From: Lunularia cruciata | Lineage: Eukaryota; Streptophyta; Marchantiopsida; Lunulariales; Lunulariaceae | Length of the DNA stretch: 64,000 nucleotides | Direction of reading: 5' to 3' | NCBI GenBank assembly: GCA_948567375.1 | Contig: OX419762.1 | Coordinates: 36,561,034-36,625,033 of the forward strand | Shown: positions 9,687 through 21,607 of the stretch, in pieces | Numbering within the stretch: the first letter of the stretch is position 1 | Layout of the letters: each line of letters starts with the position of its first letter | Made by a program: the position numbers and the translations under genes | The notes under the pieces: model-generated | What the model was told of the DNA's origin: nothing | The model's database searches: none | Seen by the model: only the letters and a program-made list of their open reading frames with translations

Positions 9687-12600
9687 ATGGAGATGGAGGA
9701 GCCTCAGCAGCAGAATGGTAATGGCAATGTGCTGTTGGAGGAGGAGGATATGATGATACCGGAGCCGATGCGAGAGCTCGATCCGAACAGGAAGGTCACG
9801 GTTGGGGTTTGTGTTATGGAGAAGAAGGTGAGCCTCAGGGAATTTGATTTGTAGAATGTAATACGTGTCTCCTCAAGTGTTTGGCTTACATAAGTGAATG
9901 AATGGAGAGAGGGCCCGGCTGTAGTAGAGCAATTACCTCCTGCACGGACTTCCTTTTGTACGGACGTTCTTCTCCCGGACACTCTTACCCATTCTGAATC
10001 CTTATTGAGTGGAGAATTTAAGAACTAACTTTTCAACTCTCGCCGACCGATATAGTCCAAACAGTTGCTTGTAATAGTTCAGATCAGGGCCTTCCCCAAC
10101 ATAGTAGTCATGGTTTTGGTCGTATGCACATATACGTCCTTCCCGTTATCCGAGGACGTGGAAAGCAAAGTGTAATCATGCCCGGAGTGAATGCTTACTT
10201 GTTGATAAGTGGTTCAATTCTCTCGAAGCGAACGATCTCCGTCTCACAATCGATATGGCGAGAAGTTTGAGACAGCTTCTTCTACTGATTCTCTGTTGCG
10301 GTCTCTCTAGAGGAACTCAAGATTGAATTGTGTGTTGCCTTAATCGTAGCTCTTTGTCGGACAGTACATTCTTAATCGTTATCAGATTGGAAATGTGGCC
10401 CGGAAAGCATTCCTTACAGGAGAAGGGCTCTGATTGAAGGTTGCCTTCGGCGCGTTCATTCCTGCTTCAGTATTTAAGCCGACTGTTTTGTGGATCGTTT
10501 CTCGTTTGCTAATCTCTTTTTAACTTTGAACTTCAAGCAATGTCATGAACGTTGTGTCGCCTTTGGCGTTTACCTCACTGTTACGGAGATTTCGTGATTA
10601 GAATTGCCTTGCTAGGAGAGGCCTGACCTGCAAATCTCACACCTTGCCCAATCGTTTGCTATTAACAGGCTCTGTCAGCCCCCATGACCGAAATTTTGAA
10701 TCGCCTTCAAGCTTTTGGCGAATTTGAGGTCTTATTATACTCTACCACCCCCGTCTCGCTTATCGCTGATAGCAGCTTTCATGCTTATTTCTTTTCCTCG
10801 ATCTGAAGAATTCGCCTGGCTTCTTGTCAAGAGTTACCGCTTTGCTCTAGGTGCTTTTCATGCAATTCTTTAAATTTCATCTTACTCGTGATTGGCGGCG
10901 TGCTTGCAGATTATCCTTTTTGGTGACAAAGTCATCCTTGAAGATCCTGTCGAGAGGTGATTCTCACCATAATCTGAGGTTTCCTTTCTTTGTATGTACA
11001 ATCAAATAATGTAAGTATAAAAATGCGTTGTTTCACTTGTCATCGCGAGTTGCTAGTACGGAAGATGATTCTCTATTAAAGTTTTCTTATGCTGTGTCAA
11101 GGATATGAGGAGAGTGGTACAGTTGACTTACTATCGTGAATGCTTGCTTTTGCAGCTGGCCTATATGCGAATGCCTGATTGCCTTTTATTCTTCCGGCTA
11201 TCCTCTCGGGAAGGCGGAGGCCTATGCAGAGCTTCGGAAGTCAGTACCAACCACACTCTACATGCTGTTCTAGTGTTTCACTTGTTTGAGGAAAATTGAG
11301 CTGAAGCTTGTTTGAATAGACAACACCCAACTTTCTTGTTAGTTCAAAATAGACCGGTGGCGTAGTTCTCCTGTTTAAACACAAATTCGTTCCCTGGTCT
11401 CTCTCTGGCCTTGGCAGTTCTCATTCCTCCTGTTTATCTGGTTGTCTATCATCAAGCCTAGCATAGAATGTATATCGTGTGTAGCGAAGAATTGAAGCTA
11501 CGGTTATCATACATTTTATTGCTTTGCAGACCATTTCTGGTCAATGAACTCCAAACTCAGCACCTCCTCCATGATCGACGCAAGGTTTATACGGTACGTT
11601 CTTCTGGTCATTCTGTAACCTATCTGGTCATACTGATCGTAAATGGATCTAGATGTGCAATTGCTGAAAAATAGCACAAAGTTATCAATTCTTATGTATT
11701 CCCCGGGGTTGCGACTCAAATTCTTTTTGTTTTGTTGGTAAAAAGATTCACGGACATGCCAGATGTGATCTTGGAGACACGAGTGGCTAAATTGGTTGGG
11801 CCGCAGGTCTCACGAAATACACAAATATTCGTCGTGGCCTTCGAATCGTAAATGATGTTGTCAAGTATCTACTGACAACACGGCTGGATTATATGTTTAT
11901 TGCAGCGGCTAGAAGAATACGGAATACCAATCCCAACGTATGCGTTAGTGAATAGGGATTTTCCAGATCAAGACCTCGACTCCTTCGTTGAGGAGGAAGA
12001 TTATGTGGAAGTTAATGGAATGCGGATATCAAAGCCCTTTGTAGAAAAGCCCGTGGATGGTGAGTAATAACGATGCATATTTTTGTGTGTTTCTGCTGAT
12101 ATGACGATCATGTAGTTCATCGAAGTGCGTGGTGGACTCTTCTGACGAGGGCCCTGTCAAGTTGACATTCTAATTTTTCCTTCTCTTGTCAATCTTGGCA
12201 TTCAAGAACTAAATGCAGTCACACCAGTTTGGAGCGGAAAGAAAAAAATGTGTGTTCTCTAGTCTAAATGTTGAAGGATCGCAATGTCTTTGAATCTCTT
12301 ATGCAAGTTTTACCTGGGCAAACGTATAGGAACATATTGTGTAACGTAATACAGAACCCGTTGTAAACAACCCGGTTCCATATCCACGTCCGAACGGACT
12401 GACTCTGACTCTGACTCTGACTCTGACACAAGATGGTGAAGATCGTCATAACTATCAGTTACATAGAGAGGAAAGCATGCCAAATTCTGCACACAGGGAT
12501 CAGCATGATGTGTGTAGTGCATCGAGACCTCTTGAATGCCATAGAGAGGCAAGCATGAACGTATAGGAACATGTGCATATTGGACTAACACAGGTATTGG

Positions 12601-15600
12601 ACGGACATGTATTGTTGCGAGCAGGAGATAACCACCGAGTGATGATCTACTACCCTAGCTCAGCTGGTGGAGGAATGAAGGAGCTGTTCCGCAAGGTCAA
12701 GACGATCGCTCCCAAATAGCCAGTCTTTGGGTGCCTTTTAGTGGTCCAGTGTAATGGCTAATGAAACATATTTTGCTTCACTCCCAAGGATCACCTTTCC
12801 GGATTCTATATATTGAAAAATACTCTTGATGTCTGTTTTTATACTACTGCAGGTTGGAAATCGGTCGAGTGAGTTTCATCCTGACATGCGAAGAGTTCGA
12901 AGAGAGGGTTCCTACATCTATGAAGAGTTTATGCCGACTGGTGGAACTGATGTCAAGGTATGTACAATCCCTTAGGGTTGACATTACCACTACCTTATAT
13001 TATCCAACATGTTAGTTCTTCTGTTCTCGCTGGTTTCCTCGACATTGCAAGCTACACCAACAGATATCCTGGTCCCTGCAAATCACGGGTGCTGCCCGTG
13101 ATGATATTTAGAGAAGACAAGGTACAGTAGGGTTGGTCGTCTAAATCTAAAGGCTGAGAAGACTATACCTCGGAACTATAGGTCCTGACTCTAACGTAAG
13201 CCATTGTCGGAACCTTCTGCCACACTATCGGCTCGACTCCTGAAGTAGCTTCCATTTTCTTCTCCTGATTTGCACCCGACAACTTGTTGGGCTTCAAATA
13301 CCACGCTCGTAAAATTGTGATAATTCTCTTTTGGGGTTGTTTCTTTCATGCAGGTTTATACAGTTGGTCCTGAGTATGCCCATGCTGAAGCACGTAAGAG
13401 TCCAGTAGTTGATGGAGTTGTCATGCGAAGTGCAGATGGGAAAGAGGTATGAACACTGTATCGTATTTGTCCTTTCAGGTGAGTTTATAGTGGGGTCTGG
13501 ACATAATTTGCTAAAGTTCTATTCAATTTACATCGGGTACCATGGAGAATCTCTTGAGTTTAGCAGTTCAAGAGTGGAGCACGATTGACTTCTGGTAGCA
13601 TTGGTAGTGTGGTGCTACGCGTACACTGACGAAGAGTCGTGTAAGCCATGCAGGTGAGGTATCCCGTGTTATTGACACCTGCAGAGAAGCAGATGGCTCG
13701 GCAAGTTTGTATAGCTTTTGGACAAGGAGTAAGCATCCCGTTTAATGAGATTATGCCCATTTGTTTTTGTTATTTTTTAAAGCGAAGCAAAGGTGAATCT
13801 CTTTGTCAAATACTCAAGTGTGGAGACATCTCAACCGCGTAGACACGCATCGCTAGCGTTAGTCGCTAATGGAAGTATTAGCAGCTCAACCATTTCCGGC
13901 TTGCATGATAATCTATTTGTCCAGCTCAACCATTTCGTTCCATAGAACATAAGATGGAATATGTTGTCAATGTTCTCTTTCGTTTTGATCGTCGTTCTCT
14001 CATTTTATCACGTGTTCTCTCGTATGACAGGTTTGTGGATTTGATCTTCTTAGATCCCAAGGAAGATCGTATGTTTGTGATGTAAATGGATGGAGTTTTG
14101 TTAAGAATTCTTACAAGTAAGTAAATGCATTCTGCACTTGCATTGACTTTACTGTGATTTGGTGCGCACTGTGAGTTGAAACATTAGATTGGCACATTGC
14201 TGTTTCCGTAAGTTATCTGCACTATCTTGCTTTCAACCATGTGGTGCTGTCGCACGGCATTTCATTCCATTTACTTGCACTATATAGCACATCTTTTCGT
14301 GAGGACCTTCAGTTTCTGATCTTGTTACCGCATCGATTGTCTGGTTACCAGTGCGAGTGAGATTCTGTTCTTGTGCTAACCCTTGCTAAATTGCATATCA
14401 ATGCGATTTCCAACGTTTATTATGAGAAGGTACTATGATGACGCGGCATGTGTTCTAAGAACCATGTTCCTTGAGGCTAAGGCACCGCATCTTTCCTCAC
14501 TGCTACCTCCGTGCCTACCATGGAGTAATGATGTTGCCCAGGCCATCACCGATGATGGGATATCAAGACAGGGTAGTGCTATCAAAGGAACGTTTGGGCA
14601 AGCAGAGGAACTCCGTTGTGTTATTGCAGTCCTTCGGCAGTACGTTCCTTTCACCTTGTCATGATATGACCTAAGACCATTTTTCGCCGTTCTATGTTGC
14701 AGTGATTGGGCTTAAAACTAGTAGAACTTGCGGAGGCGACTGAAACTTCACTATAATAAGTTTGTGAGGGAAGTGGAGGTTTCAGTAAATGTTTCATAGA
14801 TCCTTAGTCACATCTGCTTCCATATCAAGTCAGCTGCAATGGACTGAAATATTTTGCCCCTGTTTCTGTTGCGTGTACCAGTGGTGATCGCACACCGAAG
14901 CAAAAGGTCAAAATGAAAGTTACACACGATAGGTTGCTTAACTTGATGCTCAAATACAATGGTGGAAGACCTCGGGCTGAGGTAACTATGTACTCCGCCA
15001 GAGATGGTACGAAACGAGTTAGTATCAGGCTGCTACGCAAACGTAGTGACCTTTCGGTTCAGATCAAATGACATTGTGATCAACTTCTCGAGTCCATCCT
15101 TCTAGACCGAAAGGTTCAGGGCAACATATAGAAGTATACCGTTTTCTCATGGAAATAGATATCTAACTGGAAAAGGCGGAGTCAAATTCATGATGTATTG
15201 AGTAGGTGCTGGCTGATTCACCCAAAAGCCTCACCGGTAGTTGAAAACGATTACCCGACGAAGTAAGGTTCGGCATCCTCGGAGTTTGGACACATAAAAA
15301 ATGATTATTTTCAGTGGAGAGGACATGTAAATGTAGAGAAGAAACACTGGAAGGTATGAAGAAGAGTATGACCCGGCGAGTATAGTGCTTTTAGTTCAGG
15401 TCTTCTATGACCTCTTTATGTCATCCTGTTGACAAAACAAACCATTATGCATTATTACAGCGCGCTCTCTCTCTCAGTCTCCCTTAAAGGAGTATCTTTC
15501 TCACAGTTTCCGGTGACGTTCCAGTTTATTCTAATGTATTTTTCTCTATTCTGACTCTAATTCCACGGCTATTTCTCAGCTCTTGTTTTCCTAATTGGTC

Positions 15601-18600
15601 CCATTACATTGGTGAACCTGTAAATATGGTCAAATGAACGAAGGCTCAAAAGCCTCCAGTTGTGAACTACTTAATAACTGGCTTATATATGTCCACAACT
15701 GATTCAGATTGTTGATGCAGGCCAAGTTGAAAAGTGCTGTGCAGTTGCAGGACTTGTTGGATGCCACTCGAATGCTTGTACCCCGGTCAAGGTACTACTG
15801 GATACCCTTGGTATTTGGAGAGGCTTGATCGTCAGTGCTTTGAGTCGACGTCAACTCGCCTGATGTTTTATATTGCAAATCTTCACAGTGAAGCTCTTTT
15901 GACTGGGAATAACTGTCCTGATGCAGGTCAGGGAAAGAAAGTGATAGCGAGGCTGAAGATTTAGAGCATGCCGAAAAGCTACGTCATGTGAAGGCAGTCT
16001 TGGAGGAGGTCTGCCGCCATCCCTCTTTTGCCATCCATTTAAAGCATAATTTCAATCTCCCGGGTAAACTGAAGCGTGTGAATTTGGAATGTTGATAGTT
16101 CAAGACATCCTTAACACGGATCATGATTTTACATGATCTTACCAGAATTACTAAATAGGGAATATCTTATCCTTAAATATGATCATCACATAACGGGCTG
16201 AGTTTGATATCGAAGAAGAGAAAATAGTAGTTACTGATGGGCCCTCGAACTTCTGTACCCTCTTGCTTGTTGGCACAGGGTGGACACTTCTCTGGTATAT
16301 ACCGCAAGGTGCAGTTAAAGCCTCAAAAATGGTCTAAAGTTTTGAAGGAGGATGTTGAAACTGAAGAAGAGCGGCCTACTGAAGCTTTGATGGTTTTGAA
16401 GTACGGTGGTGTCCTCACTCATGCAGGAGGCAAGCAGGTAGAGTTTATTTTAGCTGCAACGAGGAGGCAAAAAAAACATATCACCAAAAAATTCTGGATA
16501 GTGACAATTTAATGGACCCAATGACCAGAATTTATATATTGAAGTTTCTTTTATACTTATCATAATGATGTCAGTAAACATTGAGGACTTGAAATGTCCA
16601 CTGTTGCTGTATTCGATCGATGCCAGGCACTTACAGAAATACTTGAACTTGCTGGTTGATATGATAATCTGTCTTCGTCCATTTTCGTCCCCTTCCGACC
16701 ATCCGATGTTCACTTACCTTTACAGGCGGAAGAACTAGGAAGAACATTCAGGAACGTCATGTACCCAGGTAACTTCTTAAGCTAATCGTCCAAAAGACAC
16801 CACAGTAGATTTTCTTCCGCACATGAAACCACTTTCCTCAGTGCTAGCTCTTGTGATGGCTCATCCCACATGCCTGGAAGGTTCTCCAACAAATGTGAAA
16901 GTTGATGTCTCTACGGGGTTATCCATGATTTTCATAATTATATCTCTTGACTTGAAGTCTGCTCCAAATTGCAGGTGAAGGTACTGGTCTACTCCGTCTT
17001 CATAGTACCTACAGGCACGATTTGAAGATCTACAGTTCAGACGAGGGTCGGGTACAGGTAAGAGTTATGACAGTATCTGTAGCGGACAGAATGGGGATTT
17101 TGTTCGTCTTCAACCGAAGTTCGTTACCGAACACAACGCTTGTATTTATGTTATACTGTCCGATGTGTGACAGTGATGCATATACTAAGTCTGTTGATGT
17201 GTTGCAGATGTCAGCCGCTGCTTTTGCAAAAGGATTACTCGATCTTGAAGGTCAATTGACCCCAATTTTGGTATGCAACTACTAGCAAAAATGTCTCTTG
17301 CTACAGTAGACGCTTATTATGCCGAGCGAGTACTGTGAAGCAATAGACTATACTGGCTAGAAGTTTTGATGTGTGGGCGTGCTGGATCAAGCTTCTCAGA
17401 GATCAAATTTCTGCAGGTTTCTCTTGTGAGCAAAGATTCGCCCATGCTGGATGGACTTGATACTGCCAGTATTGAAATGAAAGAAGCGAAGGTGAACGTC
17501 AGACCATCTCCCTTAAACTTGTTCTTGGAGCCTTTTATCACGTACTCTTCGTTCACTCCCATGGTTACGAAACCCAGACTCTAACTTAGCATGAGAAATG
17601 TGCTTACTCACTGTCTGCTGGTGCGATTGCAGGGTAGATTAACTCAGATTGTCACCACTGAGTCAGAATCACTTCCGAAGCCTGCAAAACCAGAGACACC
17701 TTGGATGGTGGATGGTGGAGGGCTACCTAACAATCCCATGAATTTGATAAAACAGCTGGTAAGTGGATCTTCTTGGACACAGACAGAGAAATCAGGATCA
17801 GTATTTTACTTGGGCTGGAGTTATTTCACAAAGAGATACCTGATCTACCAACTCCTTCACTTGTATACGTAGGTGGAGTTGACAAACGCTGTAACAACGC
17901 AAGTGAAAGGACTATGCAAAGCTGAAGAAGAGCGCCTGGCCGAGCGCCTAGAAGAAACACCTTCAGATGAAGAACTGCCTCCATATGACCAAGCTCGCGC
18001 ACTTGGTAAGACAAATATGGATGTGGATCGTATCGCGGAGGGATTACCTTGTGGCAATGAAGGGTTCCTTCTTATGTTTGCTCGGTGGAAGAAGCTTGAG
18101 CGTGATGTGTTCAATGAACGTAAGAGGTAAGACGCAGGGTTTGACTTTGTCATGTTAGCTCGTACAAATTTACTGGGATTCATTGGCATGTAGACGTGGT
18201 TTAGCACCGCTCATTGTTGGACGAGATAACTTGTAGCATCTGAGACTGAACAGTTGCGTGACAAGTATGGGTTCTTGGTTGCAGTCGATATGATATCAGC
18301 AAAGTTCCGGACATCTATGACTCCGTCAAGTAAGTCTTTTCACAACTCTGGATTGGATAGTTAGTTCGCGGAAAAGTTTTTTCATACTGTAACCTTTAAA
18401 GACTCAAATGCCATGGGACGATATGGGTTTCATCTTTGTACTTTTGTGTATGCATATCCTGTATCTTCTATAATATCATGAGGTGACACTATGTACGCTG
18501 TCGCTATGTGACGCTGTGTACGTTGTCTTCTTCAGGTATGATCTGATACATAATGCTCATCTGAAACTGGAGAAACTAGAAGAACTATACGGAGTTGCAA

Positions 18601-21600
18601 AGGTATGGATGTTCGTTACAAAGGTGACGCGGGATTACATATTTGGTTGACGGATAATTAGTAGTTAAACAATGTCCGTACGAAGAGGTTATGTTCTTGG
18701 CCATAAACTTTGAAAATGGTTGCAGGAGTTGGCAGACGGGATCATCCCTGCAGAATATGGAATCAACCCCAAACATAAACTTATCATCGGGTCCAAGGTA
18801 TGTTCGTGGAGGGGGCAGGAAGCTATGATTTAGCAGAGGTGTTTTTCTATTTGATACTTCTTCCCGGGGACTGAGATTTGACAACCTGAGGTCTTAATAG
18901 CTCCATTTGATATCAGTGTAGATAAGCTGGGTTCTAACCCGTCCTCGATGTTAATCCCTTGCCACGTGAATTCCTGTGCAGATTGCACGACGTTTGATGG
19001 GGAAGATTCTGATTGATCTTAGAAACACAAGAGAAGAAGCAAAAACTGTATCGGAGTTGAAGCACAACCAATATGCTGTTAAGATGTGCATGAGAACAAA
19101 GTCTCATAAACCCTATGATGGTGAAGGTAAAGCAAACGGGAAAGTGAAGACATCTAGCGAGGGTTCACGGTTAAAGTGTTCTTCGAATGAGAAACCGCCC
19201 GTAAATGACAAAGAGCTCAAAGAGCAACCAGATGACGACGAGGAGAAAGAGACAAGCTATCGATTGGATCCTAAGTAAAGCACTTTCTTGACCCTATCCG
19301 AACTTAACCGTGTATGGTATGATGATGATGAAGAAGAAGAAGAAGAAGAAGAAGAAGAAGAAGAAGAAGCAGGAGCATGAGAACTAAAGATAACTTAAAT
19401 TGCCCGTCGGTACTGCCCGTTAAAAGGGTCCCCCAATTAACGGGCTGTACCAACGGGCACTAAAATGTGTAACTAAAGTTTATAGACCGGTGTGCTCAAC
19501 TATCTTACAGGTTTGCCATATTCGGCTGATCCACACAATGAAGTGGGCGAACGGGATTTTCCGATCTGTGTTTTTGACTATGAATTCGCATTATCTTGTC
19601 AAAGATTGTATGGCTATGATTTTGTATATGCTTAGTATTCAAGGCGAGCTTCTAAAACACAACAGTCGTACAAGGAAAGAAATTAAGAGATGTAACAGTA
19701 CCATCTTAACTAGAGATAAGAGTCAAGAGGACAAGAGTGTGGCTACTCGGCTAGGCATGAATATCAGCTGATAGGTTTCTTCAGAAGTATGGGTAGTTTG
19801 AGTCACCTACAATCGCTTTGTGATCAAGATCTCCCTTATGTATACATCGCGTCTATCCACTATCTATAGTATGTAGTATGTTTGTAGTTAAAACATCAGG
19901 TAGGTGTTGTAGCTGACCATCATCAAGTTATCCAAATCAATTTATGTTTGTCGTTCTCACGTCAACAGGATGGCAGAGGTCTTCCCTTTTGCTTGTTCAG
20001 TGGTAACTTTTACCATATCTCATTATGTGTGGTCCTTATACTGCCACAGGTATGCAAATGTAAGAACTCCTGAAAGACATGTCCGCACGCGCCTATACTT
20101 CACATCGGTGAGCTGCTACATGGTTTTGTGACATTTCAGTTACATATGTAATGAACCGTGAAGGAAGCTACCTCATTGCAGGCTAGTCACTGGTGTGAGT
20201 TCTTTTGAACGTTTTATAGCATTTCTTAAATTGAAATAATGTTTTGCTTGATCCGTGATAGGAATCGCATATACATGCCTTAATCAATGTGCTACGATAT
20301 TGCTACTTAGACGACGCACTCAGTGCGGAGAACAGTCTTGTCTCCCATGAGGGACTGCAACGCCTGTTTCAGCTCAAAGAACTGGACTACCTGACGCATG
20401 TTGTCCTACGCATGTACGAGAACACCGCGGTATGACGTCTATTTTTCCCTTAACAGAACCCCTACTCATATTATATGCTTTCTGTTTGTGGCGTGTAAGG
20501 TCAATACAACGGTCGATAACGCGCTCTTTCAATTCAGCGGAAGGACTTCTAATTCTCTCAGGTAAGGAGTACGAAGGACCAGTTATTTACCCGATTTCAT
20601 CGTTCTTGTAGGTCCCGCTGGAGGATCCAAAGAGATTCAGAATCGAATTGATGTTTAGTAGTGGAGCAGCCCTCAGCCCATTGCTGGTAAGGATTACGGA
20701 CTGATTATCATATTTAAATTGTGCCTGCTCGTTCTTATTAGTCTACTGATACAGAAGAGATTCCAAAACCCTATAATCTGGATGTAGGTTCTCCTGAAGT
20801 CTAAAATTTACCGATCTTACTTTATATGCATGACATATTATTGAACACTGATATCCTGTATAGATGATACATCCCCTCTAACAAAACTCATATTTACTGT
20901 CGAATCTCTGAACGGATGCTCTGCTTAGCTAAGAAACACGATAAAAATCGGTGGGGGAACTATGATATGTCGGGCATCGTCTATATCCAGGTCGTAGAGT
21001 ATGTGCTGGACTCTCTGGGTATATCCATGATTCACCACACCATGTGTGAATGATGGATTTACTTCTCATACCTGGTCCACCATGTCATGTCCTGTCCGGT
21101 CTTAAGTGGGTTACAAAACAGTGTTCTAACGAACGGGTTCCGTATTCATACAGCCAACATATCCAGGTCATAGGATTTTTGGTAGAAGGTTTATCGTCTG
21201 CAAGACTCTCTGATAATGTGCTGGACTTTGAGGTTGCGATAGTTTCCTTGGACTTGTTTTTAATTCTGCGGATTCTAATTCTGCTTCCCCTAACGTAATG
21301 TAAAATGAGGGAATGTTGAAATCTTACAGTAAGACTGCTACTGTTTGTGATTGTGCAGGCTTCTCCTATTAATCGTGATCATACTCTCCCAGTGAATCCT
21401 CCAGAAACTCTTCAAGAGGACGGATCTTACGTTACCTTTGACAGGTTGGAGAAGATGGTTCGGCCATTTGCCATGCCTGCAGAGGATTTTCCACCTGCAA
21501 CCACTCCACAGGGTTTTTCAGGCCTCTTTTCAAAAGGTGGAGGTGTCTTAGAGCGTCTTGTCAACCTCTGGCCTTTTAACAAGCATCATGTGAATGGAAA

Positions 21601-21607
21601 ATTTTGA
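9687..21607 (+). CDS. VIH: PPIP5K / VIP1-type inositol hexakisphosphate and diphosphoinositol-pentakisphosphate kinase, 30 exons
   Basis: Bifunctional enzyme of inositol pyrophosphate metabolism: an ATP-grasp kinase makes InsP7/InsP8 and a histidine-phosphatase-like domain removes the pyrophosphate. Exons: 9687-9827, 10669-10728, 10910-10956, 11156-11239, 11530-11593, 11906-12059, 12625-12695, 12853-12957, 13354-13446, 13654-13728, 14031-14116, 14430-14639, 14882-14981, 15721-15791, 15927-16008, 16279-16437, 16726-16768, 16975-17057, 17208-17270, 17417-17491, 17633-17758, 17873-18126, 18285-18329, 18536-18602, 18726-18797, 18982-19274, 20050-20107, 20262-20429, 20612-20686, 21359-21607. They join to 1,091 codons with no stop. 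The kinase spans roughly residues 40-370 ([16 protein letters not shown] near 227-242, DVNGWS from 315). The phosphatase motif RHGDRTP is at 396-402, its His codon split by an intron, and SESHIH is at 927-932. The C-terminus ([19 protein letters not shown]) is family-typical. All introns are GT-AG. Oddity: residue 83 is Ser where I expect Arg. The exon 12 acceptor has a poor pyrimidine tract. Likely cytosolic. Confidence 0.96.
12401..12427 (+). repeat. GACTCT hexanucleotide microsatellite in PPIP5K intron 6
   Basis: GACTCT repeated about 4.5 times, inside the 565-bp intron between exons 6 and 7. Likely polymorphic in length, and with no effect on the coding frame. Confidence 0.95.
19321..19369 (+). 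repeat. (GAT)3(GAA)13 microsatellite in PPIP5K intron 26
   Basis: Pure trinucleotide run beginning 46 bp after the exon 26 donor at 19275. Read through in frame it would encode an acidic tract resembling the Asp/Glu-rich end of exon 26. The conserved Arg-Leu-Asp-Pro-Lys to Tyr-Ala-Asn join across the intron shows that it is normally spliced out. Confidence 0.93.
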
